This document shows, piece after piece, positions 1 through 9,095 of a stretch of 64,000 nt of DNA (positions are counted from its first letter, which is position 1; each line of letters starts with the position of its first letter). The DNA comes from Streptomyces parvus (GTDB taxonomy: Bacteria > Actinomycetota > Actinomycetes > Streptomycetales > Streptomycetaceae). The notes beneath the pieces were generated by a model. The model saw only the letters and a list, made by a program, of their open reading frames with translations. It was not told the DNA's origin and ran no database searches. A program made the translations under genes and the position numbers. Location of the stretch: contig NZ_BMRY01000003.1 in NCBI RefSeq assembly GCF_014648875.1, positions 62,001 to 126,000 on the forward strand, written 5' to 3'.

Positions 1-2
1 TC

Positions 3-620
3 GCCGGCACCGGACTCTCCGTCGCGGGCGCCGCGCTCACCGGCGGTATCGGCATCGTGCTGGTCCAGGTCGTCTACATGAACCTCGTCACCGGTTACGT
101 CACCCGGCGCGAGGAACTCGTCCTCAAGCGGCTGCGCACCGGCGAGGTCACCGACCGGGAGATCCTGATCTCCACGGCGCTGCCCTCCGTGGCGCTGGCG
201 GTCCTCCAGAGCGTGCTGCTCGTCGTGGCGGGCGCGATCGCCTTCGACCTGAGCGCGCCGAAGCGGCCGGACCTGTTCCTGCTGGGCCTGCTCGTCGGCT
301 TCGTCATGATGTCCGCGCTCGCCGCCGCTACCTCCGCGGTGACCCGGACGGTCCAGACCTCGCAGCTCACCACGCTGCCGCTGTTCTTCGTCTCGCTCTT
401 CGCCTCCGGGATCTTCGTCCCGCTGGACGTCTTCCCGGACAAGCTGGCCGCCGTCTTCGAGCTGCTGCCGCTGACCGGCGTGATGACCCTCGTACGGCAC
501 GGCTGGCTCGGCGGGGTGGAGGGCGGTGACCTGGTCACGGCCGTCGTGGCGGCGCTGGCCTGGACCGCGTTCGCGGTGTTTGCTGTGCGACGGTGGTTCC
601 GCTGGGACCCGCGGGGCTGA
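3..620 (+). CDS. ABC-2 type transporter permease, 5'-truncated by the window edge
   Basis: This is the C-terminal part of an integral membrane ABC-2 permease; the frame is open back to the first bases of the window, so the true start lies outside. Visible are several hydrophobic segments (around positions 180-255, 275-330, 370-430 and 530-590) and the loop preceding them (YVTRREELVLKRLRTGEV), typical of the DrrB/NatB-like permease core where the cytoplasmic coupling helix contacts the ATPase. The stop lies one base before the histidine kinase ATG, so the genes are probably one operon: an upstream ATPase (not in view), permease, kinase, regulator. That order is common for DesKR-type systems that sense envelope stress or export a drug. 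The substrate cannot be read from the sequence. Confidence 0.85.
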   Translation, partial: AGTGLSVAGAALTGGIGIVLVQVVYMNLVTGYVTRREELVLKRLRTGEVTDREILISTALPSVALAVLQSVLLVVAGAIAFDLSAPKRPDLFLLGLLVGFVMMSALAAATSAVTRTVQTSQLTTLPLFFVSLFASGIFVPLDVFPDKLAAVFELLPLTGVMTLVRHGWLGGVEGGDLVTAVVAALAWTAFAVFAVRRWFRWDPRG

Positions 621-621
621 C

Positions 622-2040
622 ATGAAGGGGCTGAGGGGCGTGATCGGTCGGGTACGGGGCTGGCGGCGCGGCTGGCACGAGCGCACCAAGCTCCAGCGCA
701 TCGACCTCTACACCCGGGGCACGCTCGCCGTGCTCCCCTGGGTCTTCCTCGCCTCCTGGGGCCTGCTGCCGCTCCTCCCCGTGCTGGGCGAAGGCCCGGT
801 GCCGGCGGGCCTCGCCGTGGCGTTCTTCGCGGTGAACACCGCCCTGTGCGTCCTGAGCAACCGCGATCTGGGAGCCGCGTTGGCCCACCACCGGGGCACG
901 AAAACCTTTCCGGTGCGGCGACTGCGGCTCCCGGCGGCGCTGCTCGCGCTGCTGACCGGCCTGATGGTGGCGCTCGCGGCGACGGCCGACCTCAAGGACG
1001 CGGGTCTCGCCCTGCTGGTCCTGGACATGCCGTTGGCGTTCGCCATCCCGTACGTCCTCCTCGTCCCCGTCCGTACCTACCTGGTGCACTCAGCGGTCTA
1101 CGCGGCGGTCCTGGTGGGGCTGCTGGCGGCCGTCGGGGTGCCCGCGGGGCTGCTCTTCGGCGCGGTCCTCTCGATGCTCGTCGCGATCCTGCTCGTGCTC
1201 TCCTCGGTCCGGCCGAGCGCCTGGAGCATGAGCGCGATGTGGCAGGCGGAGGAGGCACGGGACATGCAGGCCCGACTCGCGGTGGCGGAGGAACGGCTGC
1301 GGTTCGGCCGGGACATGCACGACGTGCTGGGCCGGAACCTGTCGGTGATCGCCTTGAAGAGCGAGCTGGCCGTGGAGCTGGCCCAGCGCGGCAACCCGGC
1401 GGCGGTGGACCAGATGGTCGAGGTGCAGCGGATCGCCCGGGCGTCCCAGCAGGAGGTCCGCGATGTCGTACGCGGCTACCGGGAGGCCGATCTGCCCACC
1501 GAACTCATGGGCGCGCGGGGCGTGTTGCAGGCCGCCGGGATCTCCGTCACCGTCGAGGGCGCGGACGGCCCGGCCGGGATCGGGGCTCCGGCCGCCGTCC
1601 AGGCGGCGCTCGGCTGGGTGGTGCGCGAGACCGCGACGAACGTCCTGCGCCACGGCGACCCGCGCCACTGCTCGATCCGGCTCGCCCGGACCCGGGACGC
1701 CGTGGTCCTGGAGGTCGAGAACGACGGGGCGGGCGCCGCGGACCCGCTCGACGGCGGGGGCGACGGCGGCGGTTCGGGCCTGGCCGGGCTGCGCGAACGG
1801 CTCGGGGCTCTCGGCGGCACCCTCACCGCCGGACCGGCCGGGGACGACCTGTTCCGGGTGACGGCGACGGTGCCCCTCACGGCCTCCCGCCCGGACCCGG
1901 CCGGCCGCGCCGCCTCGGCCCCCGACCCGGACGGGCGCGCCGACCCGGCCCCCGCCCCGGACGGCCGCCCGAGCCCGGGCGGAAGCCCGGCCTCCTCCCC
2001 TCCCTCCCCCGACCCTTCCGCCCTCCCGGAGGAACGATGA
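622..2040 (+). CDS. Sensor histidine kinase, DesK/NarX-type (HisKA_3)
   Basis: Membrane histidine kinase of 472 residues. The N-terminal half carries about five hydrophobic segments (roughly residues 30-195), followed by a short coiled linker. The HisKA_3 phospho-acceptor motif is RDMHDVLGRNLS with the likely phosphorylated His near residue 233. The ATPase domain shows the N box VRETATNVLRHG (about 334-345) and the G box GSGLAGLRERLG (about 385-396). The last 60 residues are a Pro/Asp/Gly-rich tail with no visible fold. The ATG at 622 was chosen because it follows the permease stop by one base; a longer in-frame version would overlap the permease. It ends in an ATGA overlap with the response regulator gene, implying coupled translation. 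The signal sensed is unknown; the permease gene upstream suggests control of an exporter. Confidence 0.9.
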   Translation: MKGLRGVIGRVRGWRRGWHERTKLQRIDLYTRGTLAVLPWVFLASWGLLPLLPVLGEGPVPAGLAVAFFAVNTALCVLSNRDLGAALAHHRGTKTFPVRRLRLPAALLALLTGLMVALAATADLKDAGLALLVLDMPLAFAIPYVLLVPVRTYLVHSAVYAAVLVGLLAAVGVPAGLLFGAVLSMLVAILLVLSSVRPSAWSMSAMWQAEEARDMQARLAVAEERLRFGRDMHDVLGRNLSVIALKSELAVELAQRGNPAAVDQMVEVQRIARASQQEVRDVVRGYREADLPTELMGARGVLQAAGISVTVEGADGPAGIGAPAAVQAALGWVVRETATNVLRHGDPRHCSIRLARTRDAVVLEVENDGAGAADPLDGGGDGGGSGLAGLRERLGALGGTLTAGPAGDDLFRVTATVPLTASRPDPAGRAASAPDPDGRADPAPAPDGRPSPGGSPASSPPSPDPSALPEER

Positions 2041-2657
2041 CCACCGCGCGGCCCCTGCGCGTCCTGCTGGCCGACGACGAGCACCTGATCCGGGGCGCGC
2101 TGGCCGCGCTGCTCGCCCTGGAGGAGGACCTCGTCGTCGTCGCGGAGGCGGCGAGCGGACCCGAGGCCCTCGCGATGGCTCTGGCGCACCGGCCCGACGT
2201 CGCCGTCCTGGATCTTCAGATGCCGGGCGCGGACGGTGTGAAGGTCGCCACATCGCTGCGGGCCGAACTGCCCGACTGCCGCACCATGATCGTGACCAGT
2301 CACGGCCGGCCGGGGCACCTCAAGCGGGCCCTGGCCGCCGGCGTACGCGGCTTCGTGCCGAAGACCGTCAGCGCCCGGCGGCTGGCCGAGATCATCCGTA
2401 CCGTCCACGCCGGAAACCGTTACGTGGATCCGGAGTTGGCCGCCGACGCGATCTCCGCGGGGGACTCCCCGCTGACCGTCCGGGAGGCCGAGGTGCTCGA
2501 ACTGGCGGCGGACGGGGCGCCGGTCGCGGAGATCGCCGAGCGGGCCTCGCTGTCCCAGGGGACCGTGCGCAACTACCTCTCCTCGGCCGCCTCCAAGATC
2601 GGCGCGGAGAACCGGCATACGGCAGTGCGTCTCGCACGCGAGCGAGGATGGGTATAG
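2037..2657 (+). CDS. Response regulator, NarL/FixJ (LuxR-HTH) family
   Basis: Two-domain response regulator of 206 residues. The receiver domain has the acidic pair (ADDE near residue 13) and phospho-acceptor Asp near residue 59 in VLDLQMPG, then the conserved Lys in FVPKTVS. The C-terminal LuxR-type helix-turn-helix occupies about residues 145-190 (LTVREAEVLELAADG, then SQGTVRNYLSSAASKIG). The start codon overlaps the kinase stop by four bases (ATGA), and the kinase and regulator types match, so this is the cognate partner. The stop codon overlaps the -10-like hexamer of the downstream tRNA-Gly gene. Targets are unknown; autoregulation of the ABC transporter operon is the usual arrangement for such systems and is an inference here. 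Confidence 0.92.
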   Translation: MTTARPLRVLLADDEHLIRGALAALLALEEDLVVVAEAASGPEALAMALAHRPDVAVLDLQMPGADGVKVATSLRAELPDCRTMIVTSHGRPGHLKRALAAGVRGFVPKTVSARRLAEIIRTVHAGNRYVDPELAADAISAGDSPLTVREAEVLELAADGAPVAEIAERASLSQGTVRNYLSSAASKIGAENRHTAVRLARERGWV

Positions 2658-2658
2658 T
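2653..2658 (+). promoter_or_regulatory. Likely -10 element of tRNA-Gly
   Basis: The hexamer TATAGT overlaps the response regulator stop codon and sits 22 bases before the tRNA 5' end, a normal distance for a short leader. No good -35 hexamer is visible 16-18 bases upstream, so the call rests on the -10 alone. Confidence 0.4.
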
Positions 2659-2680
2659 AGGCATCGCGCTTCGGCGCACT

Positions 2681-2756
2681 GCGGACGTAGCTCAGTTGGT
2701 AGAGCGCAACCTTGCCAAGGTTGAGGTCGCCAGTTCGAACCTGGTCGTCCGCTCCA
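2681..2756 (+). tRNA. tRNA-Gly (anticodon GCC, reads GGC)
   Basis: A complete 76-nt cloverleaf. The 7-bp acceptor stem pairs GCGGACG (2681-2687) with CGTCCGC (2746-2752), followed by discriminator T and an encoded CCA (2754-2756). The anticodon stem CAACC/GGTTG encloses loop TTGCCAA, with anticodon GCC at 2714-2716. The T arm carries GTTCGAAC. A strong hairpin terminator follows within ten bases. Confidence 0.97.
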
Positions 2757-2762
2757 CAGAAG

Positions 2763-2796
2763 AGAAGGCCCCGGACCTTTCGGTCCGGGGCCTTCT
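2763..2796. terminator. Bidirectional hairpin terminator between tRNA-Gly and purC
   Basis: A perfect 15-bp stem (2763-2777 against 2782-2796) closes a TTTC loop. It lies between the 3' end of tRNA-Gly (plus strand) and the 3' end of purC (minus strand), so it can serve both convergent units. There is no long U tract, as is usual in Streptomyces terminators. Confidence 0.85.
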
Positions 2797-2812
2797 CCGT
2801 GTCCGCCGGTCG

Positions 2813-3727
2813 TTACGCCCAGTTGGCGCCGGTCAGCACCTCGAACGCCTCGATGTACTTGGCGCGGGTCGCGTCCACGATCTCCTGCGGCAGCGCCGGC
2901 GGCGGCTGCTCGCTCCTACGGTCCCAGCCGGAGGCCGGCGAGGTCAGCCAGTCGCGGACGAACTGCTTGTCGTAACTCGGCTGTGCGCGGCCGGGCTCCC
3001 AGGTGGCGGCGGGCCAGAAGCGGGAGGAGTCCGGGGTCAGCACCTCGTCGGCGATGATCAGCCGCTCGGTCCCGTCCTCGGTGGTCTCGAAGCCGAACTC
3101 GAACTTCGTGTCCGCCAGGATGATCCCGCGCTCGTGCGCGATGTCCCGGGCCCGGCGGTAGACGTCGAGCGTGGTGCGCCGCAGCTCGGCGGCGGTCTCC
3201 ACACCGACCTCGCGGGCGATGTCCTCGTAACTGACGTTCTCGTCGTGCTCGCCGACGGCCGCCTTGGTGGCCGGGGTGAAGATCGCGCCGGGCAGCTCGG
3301 ACCCGTTGACCAGGCCCTCGGGGAGACCGATGCCGCACACCGTACGGGTGGCGTCGTACTCGACGAGCCCGGAGCCGGTCAGATAGCCGCGGGCCACGCA
3401 CTCGACCTCGACCATCCGCAGCGACTTGCAGATGAGGGTGCGCCCCGCCCAGTCTGCCGGGGCGCCCGGGGGCAGCTCGGTGGAGATGACGTGGTTGGGG
3501 ACGAGGTCGGCGAGCTGGTCGAACCACCAGAGCGAGAGCCGGGTGAGGACGCGGCCCTTGTCGGGGATCTCGGTCGGCAGGACCCAGTCGTACGCGGAGA
3601 TGCGGTCGCTGGCGACCATCACGAGGTCGCCCGCCTCGTTCCGGTACAGGTCACGCACCTTGCCGGTGTGCAGGTGGGTGAGGCCCGGAACCTGTACGGG
3701 CTCGGGCTTTTCTACAAAACCGGACAC
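2813..3727 (-). CDS. purC: Phosphoribosylaminoimidazole-succinocarboxamide synthase (SAICAR synthetase)
   Basis: Catalyses the ATP-dependent ligation of aspartate to CAIR in cytosolic de novo purine synthesis. The 304-residue protein matches the single-domain PurC family in length and in motifs: GKVRDLY near the N terminus (nucleotide-binding loop), SDRISAYDWVLP, and KFEFG with the later ADEVLTPDSSRFW motif. The GTG at 3727 was chosen because GGAGG stands a few bases upstream and the protein then begins just before the conserved core; the longer frame to 3784 adds 19 residues with no family character. purD lies about 4 kb away on the same strand, but the two are separated by unrelated genes, so a single pur operon is not evident. 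Confidence 0.96.
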   Translation of the reverse strand: MSGFVEKPEPVQVPGLTHLHTGKVRDLYRNEAGDLVMVASDRISAYDWVLPTEIPDKGRVLTRLSLWWFDQLADLVPNHVISTELPPGAPADWAGRTLICKSLRMVEVECVARGYLTGSGLVEYDATRTVCGIGLPEGLVNGSELPGAIFTPATKAAVGEHDENVSYEDIAREVGVETAAELRRTTLDVYRRARDIAHERGIILADTKFEFGFETTEDGTERLIIADEVLTPDSSRFWPAATWEPGRAQPSYDKQFVRDWLTSPASGWDRRSEQPPPALPQEIVDATRAKYIEAFEVLTGANWA

Positions 3728-3824
3728 GGTGCCTCCGCGTAGATTGATCCAGGAGCGGTTCCGATTGTCCCGTACGGAGGACACGGAGCGCGCGCCGGGC
3801 CCGGACCCGATGCGGTGGCTCTCG

Positions 3825-5279
3825 TCAGTCGCGCTTGCAGATCCGGTCGAGGAGGTTGGCCGTGGCCTGCTGGATCCGGGGGTCGGTGTGTCCGGGGCGA
3901 TCGAGGGCCGGGGACCAGGCGAAGGTGCCGGAGGCGAAGACCAGCGCGCCGGAGGGGGCCTGGTAGAGCGAGGTCTCCTGGTGGCGGGTGGCGCCCTCGG
4001 AGTCCTCGTACGGGGAGTGGGCGAGCAGGATCCGGTTGTCGTGCTCGGGCAGGCTGGTGCGCGGGAAGTAGCGGTCGGCCTCGCCGGCGACCAGGCCCGG
4101 GATCTCGTCGCCCTCCACCGCGCCCGTGGCGTCCCAGAGCCAGTGCTCGGCGTTGCGCACGACCAGCGGGCTGGGGTCGGGGACCCGGCCCGCGTACTGG
4201 ATGCCCAGGAGCTGCTGCTCGGGCCGGTCCACCTCGCGCCACAGGGCCGACTTCCCGGGCCCCCGGCGTTTGCGGCAGGTCAGCAGCCGGTCGGGCTCTC
4301 CGGACGCGGAGGGGGCGAGGCCCACCTGCCAGTACATGGTGTTGGCGGAGAGGAAGACGAGCGAGGTGCCGGAGTCCCGGGCGCGCTCGGCGGCCCGGCG
4401 CATCGGCAGCGACCAGTACTCGTCGTGGCCGGGGAAGACCAGGCCCCGGTAGCGGCTGGGGTCGACGCGGCCCGCGTGCAGGTCGCGGGCGTCGGCGTAG
4501 GCGAGGTCGTAGCCGTACCGCTCGGCCCAGCGGATGAAGTCGTACGCGTGCCCCACGTGCAGCGGCAGGCCCGATCCGGCGTACGGGCGGTCGAAGGAGA
4601 TCGTTACGGCGGCGTCCTCCTCGCCGAGCAGCCGCCCCCGCTCGTCCCACGCGTGGTAGAGGCTGGCACCGGTACGGCCGTCCTCCGGATAGAGGTTGTA
4701 CGCCTGCCAGGTGATGTCGGGCAGCAGAAGCAGCAGGTCGGCGGGGTGGTCGTGGCGCACGGTGAAGGGGATGTGCGAGCGGTAGCCGTCGGCGGTGGTC
4801 AGGACGGCCACATACGCGCCGACCGACCAGTAGCTCGGGATCTGGAGCCGCCAGGACATCCACCAGTGGTGGCAGGAGACGGTCCGGTCGGCGGCGAGCG
4901 GCGGGGGCTGGACGATGCCGGAGAGCCGGGGGCTCGTGGTGATCTTGGCCGCGCCGTCGCCGCCGTAATGACCGATCCGGTAGACGTCGACGGAGAACTG
5001 CTGGGGCGGGTCCACGGTGATGTGGAAGTCGATGGCCTCGCCCGGGGCCGCCGCGCCGGGCGAGACGAAGCCCTTGATCTGGCGGTGCACGTCGTCGGCG
5101 GTACGGGTGCCGCCGCCGGTGGAGCGGGCGAGGTCGGCGTACCAGGGGACGACCTGGCCGGTGTCGTCGAAGTAGTTCTCACTGCCGCGCAGCCAGGGCA
5201 GCGGGCCCTGACCGAAGGGATCGCTCACCGCGTGCGCGAGGGCACCCGACTCCCACCGGCGAATCTGCTCCGCCCCCAT
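3825..5279 (-). CDS. N,N-dimethylformamidase large-subunit-like protein
   Basis: A 484-residue protein resembling the C-terminal domain of the N,N-dimethylformamidase beta (large) subunit. Recognisable stretches include GSENYFDDTGQVVPWYAD near the N terminus, DITWQAYNLYPEDGRTGASL, the GLVFPGHDEYWSLPMR segment and VFLSANTMYWQVG. In this family the domain has a glutamine-amidotransferase-like fold, and many actinobacterial members have no proven substrate, so real dimethylformamide hydrolysis should not be assumed. No small (alpha) subunit gene is nearby. No signal peptide is evident, so it is probably cytosolic. It lies about 100 bases upstream of purC on the same strand and could be co-transcribed with it, though the gap is large enough for a separate purC promoter. 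Confidence 0.8.
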   Translation of the reverse strand: MGAEQIRRWESGALAHAVSDPFGQGPLPWLRGSENYFDDTGQVVPWYADLARSTGGGTRTADDVHRQIKGFVSPGAAAPGEAIDFHITVDPPQQFSVDVYRIGHYGGDGAAKITTSPRLSGIVQPPPLAADRTVSCHHWWMSWRLQIPSYWSVGAYVAVLTTADGYRSHIPFTVRHDHPADLLLLLPDITWQAYNLYPEDGRTGASLYHAWDERGRLLGEEDAAVTISFDRPYAGSGLPLHVGHAYDFIRWAERYGYDLAYADARDLHAGRVDPSRYRGLVFPGHDEYWSLPMRRAAERARDSGTSLVFLSANTMYWQVGLAPSASGEPDRLLTCRKRRGPGKSALWREVDRPEQQLLGIQYAGRVPDPSPLVVRNAEHWLWDATGAVEGDEIPGLVAGEADRYFPRTSLPEHDNRILLAHSPYEDSEGATRHQETSLYQAPSGALVFASGTFAWSPALDRPGHTDPRIQQATANLLDRICKRD

Positions 5280-5506
5280 GCCGCGCCCCTCCCTCGGATC
5301 CCCCGGACAACTCGGGTGATCCCCCGGACAACTCTGGTGCGCCGAATGTCAGCGCCGATCCCCAGCACATCACATAACGCACGCACCCCGTCACCCTTCG
5401 TCGCGAATTGACGAGAACGGAACCATTCCTTCCGAACAGCGGATCCCGCACTCCGGACGCGGCGGCCTGCGCCTCGGCCCCGTGGTGGCGCGCCCCGGTC
5501 CCGTAC

Positions 5507-5562
5507 GCGGCCGGTCCCGTACGCGATCCCGTATGCGGCCGGTCCCGTACGCGATCCCGTAT
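5507..5562. repeat. Perfect 28-bp tandem duplication
   Basis: Two identical head-to-tail 28-bp units (5507-5534 and 5535-5562), each containing cccgtacgcgatcccgtat, sit immediately before the stop codon of the next minus-strand gene. A second short direct repeat, gatcccccggacaactc, occurs twice around 5297-5337. Together they fill much of the 290-bp gap between the dimethylformamidase-like gene and the membrane protein gene. No other element was recognised in this gap. Confidence 0.85.
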
Positions 5563-5566
5563 GCGG

Positions 5567-7318
5567 TCACACCAGCCGGACCGGTTTGTCGGAGCGCACC
5601 CCCACCTCGGCCAGCCAGTTCAGCAGCGGGTCCGGATCGCCGTCCTCCACAAGGCTCAGGACCGGAGCCGCGAGGTCCGCCCGCCGCTCCCCGCCGACGA
5701 GCAGCGCGGGGCCGTCGAGCCAGTCCAGGCCGGGGGCCGCGCCCGCCGTGTCCACGGCCGCGCAGCAGACCATGGCCGCGACGTGGTCGGCGAGCAGTTC
5801 GGTGCCCGTACGCGGCGGCTGGAGGGGGAAGAGGGGCAGCGGGCCAGGACCCCAGAGGTCGAGGGGGTCGTCGGCCGCACCGCCGTGTCCCGGACCCCCC
5901 TGCTCCGGGCCGCCGTGGACCGGGGCCTCGGCCTCCTCGCGGGCGACCGCGGCGCCGATGCCCGCCGCGAGCGCCTCGCCCGGCCCGCCGGGTCCGCCCG
6001 GGCCCGACAGGTGCTCCATCACCCGGGCCAGCGTGGGGACGGCCGGGTCGGCGGCGGAGGCCCGGGGCACGCCCAGCGTGTCCAGGACGCGGTGCAGCCG
6101 GGCCGCCTCGCTGCGCCACTTCCGGTCGACGACCTCGTCGGGATACTGCTGCCAGTCCACCGGCGCCCAGCCCGGACCGCTCTCGGCGGGCCCGCCGTGG
6201 AAGAGCCGGGCGGCAAGCAGGGACGCGGCCTCGTCGGCAGCCCCGGGCTCCTCCAGCAGGTCGCACGCCGGCCGCTCGCCCAGGCGCAGGGCGAAGCCGT
6301 CCGCGAGCCGGTCCCGGCGGGACAGCTCGGTGAGCGCGGAGACGACTCCGGCGTCGAGCCGGGAGGGCCAGCGGCCCATCCGCCAGGCGGGCAGTGCCAC
6401 CCGGGTCAGCAGCCGGTCCCAGCCGGCGTAGGCGAGGCCGACCTGTTCCTGGGCGGCGATGCGCAGCCCGTAGTCGACCGTCTGGGCCCGCATGGACGCG
6501 GCGGCCGCCACGCACCGCTCCATCTCGGCGGCATGGCCCCGGCAGGCCCGCAGCAGCAGCCGGGCGACCCAGCCGGCGAAGGCGAGCGGCGCCCCGCGCA
6601 CCGGGCCCCGGCCGGGGGCTGCCGCGTCGGCGATCGCGGCGTCCAGACCGCGGACGAAGCGGCGGGCGGCGGCTATGTCGGGGTGCGCGGACGGGCCCGT
6701 GCCGGCCACGACGGGGGCGAGGACGGCGCGGAGCTCGGCGACCCGCATCCACCACAGGAACGGCGAGCCGATGACCAGGACGGGGGCGGTGTCGGCCGCC
6801 TCCGCCGGGGCTTCCGGCCGCTTCGGGAGCGACACCCCCGGGCCCTTCCTGAGCGCGGCTCCCGGGCCCTTCCTGAGCGCGGCTCCCGGGCCCTTCCTGA
6901 GCGAGCGGTGCGTGCGGTCCTCCAGCCAGCTGTCGCAGTCCGGGGTGAGTGCCACGGCCGAGGGCGCGGGCACGTCGAGCCGGTCCGCCAGATCGCGGAC
7001 CAGGCGGTAGAGGTCGGGGGCGCCTTCCTCGGACACGGGGACGGTCGGGCTCATGGCGGGCCGCGCGCGGGCCACGGAGACGGCGACCAGGACGGTCACC
7101 AGCAGGACGACGACCGCGACGCCGAGGACCGTCCAGCGCACGGCGTCCCAGGCCGGACCGGCCAGATGCCCCTGCGCGTCCGCCGCGAACAGCACGACGG
7201 CGACGGCCGCGGGCAGGATCGCCACGGCCAGGGCCCTGCTGCGGATCCGCAGCAGGACGAGCGCCCGGGCCTGCGCGGCCCGCGCACCCAGCTCCTCACC
7301 CACGTCGGTACCGGACAC
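5567..7318 (-). CDS. Membrane protein resembling an M48 peptidase but lacking the zinc site
   Basis: A 583-residue protein with two N-terminal hydrophobic segments (about residues 29-47 and 66-87), followed by a soluble region. The segment LYRLVRDLADRLDVPAPS (near 101) and then VLVIGSPFLWWM and ELRAVLAPVVAG (near 190) follow the order seen in M48/HtpX-like metallopeptidases. There the last motif would read LAHExxH. Here the two zinc-binding His and the catalytic Glu are absent, so if the relationship is right this is a pseudo-protease. A three-copy octapeptide repeat rich in LRKGPG lies near residues 137-160. The GTG start at 7318 is upstream of a purine-rich stretch at suitable spacing, but other starts are possible. 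It is flanked by purD and the dimethylformamidase-like gene on the same strand. Function unknown. Confidence 0.7.
   Translation of the reverse strand: MSGTDVGEELGARAAQARALVLLRIRSRALAVAILPAAVAVVLFAADAQGHLAGPAWDAVRWTVLGVAVVVLLVTVLVAVSVARARPAMSPTVPVSEEGAPDLYRLVRDLADRLDVPAPSAVALTPDCDSWLEDRTHRSLRKGPGAALRKGPGAALRKGPGVSLPKRPEAPAEAADTAPVLVIGSPFLWWMRVAELRAVLAPVVAGTGPSAHPDIAAARRFVRGLDAAIADAAAPGRGPVRGAPLAFAGWVARLLLRACRGHAAEMERCVAAAASMRAQTVDYGLRIAAQEQVGLAYAGWDRLLTRVALPAWRMGRWPSRLDAGVVSALTELSRRDRLADGFALRLGERPACDLLEEPGAADEAASLLAARLFHGGPAESGPGWAPVDWQQYPDEVVDRKWRSEAARLHRVLDTLGVPRASAADPAVPTLARVMEHLSGPGGPGGPGEALAAGIGAAVAREEAEAPVHGGPEQGGPGHGGAADDPLDLWGPGPLPLFPLQPPRTGTELLADHVAAMVCCAAVDTAGAAPGLDWLDGPALLVGGERRADLAAPVLSLVEDGDPDPLLNWLAEVGVRSDKPVRLV
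6837..6908. repeat. Three 24-bp tandem repeats inside the M48-like gene
   Basis: Three head-to-tail 24-bp units (6837-6860, 6861-6884, 6885-6908). The first two are identical and the third diverges only at its last bases. They encode three in-frame copies of an LRKGPG-type octapeptide on the minus strand. Because the unit is a multiple of three, copy-number change would keep the reading frame. Confidence 0.9.
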
Positions 7319-7709
7319 GGCCGGACGTCACCCCCTCTGCCCTCATCGCGGCCCTCTGGGCCCTCGCGGCGGTGTTGCTCACTCCCCCACTGTGGCACCC
7401 GTCACCGACATCGCAATGCCGGTGGGCCAAGTGCCGGAACGCTTGCGCCGCACCCTAGTTGGGGGTCCGGCGGCCGTCATCCGGATAGCCCAGTCGTCAC
7501 CCGATGGAATGGCTTTGGGCAAAGCTGCTGACGTGTTCGCGCCCATGAGGCAGGCCCGGGGGAACGGGCTGGTGGCGTGGTGACGGCATGGGTCAGCCCC
7601 TCGCGCCTGCCGCGTACGCCGGTGGCGTACGGGAGCGGGCGGGCGCGAGGGGCTGCGGGGGTGCTGTCCGGGGCGGGTCAGCGCTGATTCAGCCCTGGTT
7701 CAGGCCTGG
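7319..7709. other. Intergenic region between purD and the M48-like gene
   Basis: About 390 bases without a convincing gene. It holds the large hairpin at 7594-7655 and, next to the purD stop, three short degenerate copies of a cagccctggtt-like motif. The remainder presumably carries the promoter of the minus-strand M48-like gene, but no clear -35/-10 pair was identified. The open frames crossing it on the plus strand have no RBS and continue antisense to the neighbouring gene, so they were not called. Confidence 0.5.
7594..7655 (-). terminator. Long hairpin downstream of purD
   Basis: An outer 14-bp stem (cagcccctcgcgcc at 7594-7607 against its complement at 7642-7655) encloses an inner inverted repeat around gcgtacgcc/ggcgtac. 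It begins 55 bases past the purD stop and has no gene inside, so a transcription terminator for purD is the simplest reading. Confidence 0.65.
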
Positions 7710-8960
<1,251 letters not shown>

Positions 8961-8997
8961 GGGGTGCAGCCTAGCCGCCGGGCGCGGGGACCCCCGA

Positions 8998-9061
8998 CGG
9001 CCGCCGGTGGGTGGACGCACCGCCGGGCGCGGCGAGCGCGGTCGGCCGCCGGTGGGTGGAC
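8998..9061. repeat. 19-bp direct repeat between dnaX and purD
   Basis: The 19-mer cggccgccggtgggtggac occurs at 8998-9016 and again at 9043-9061, separated by 26 bases. It lies in the short gap between the dnaX stop and the purD start. Whether it is a binding site or slippage product cannot be told. Confidence 0.7.
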
Positions 9062-9095
9062 GGTGGACGGCCGATGCCTGAGGGTGGGCGCCGCC

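Noticed and set aside
2648..3742. Plus-strand frame running through tRNA-Gly and antisense to purC
   Set aside because: It translates a tRNA and its terminator; clearly a shadow.
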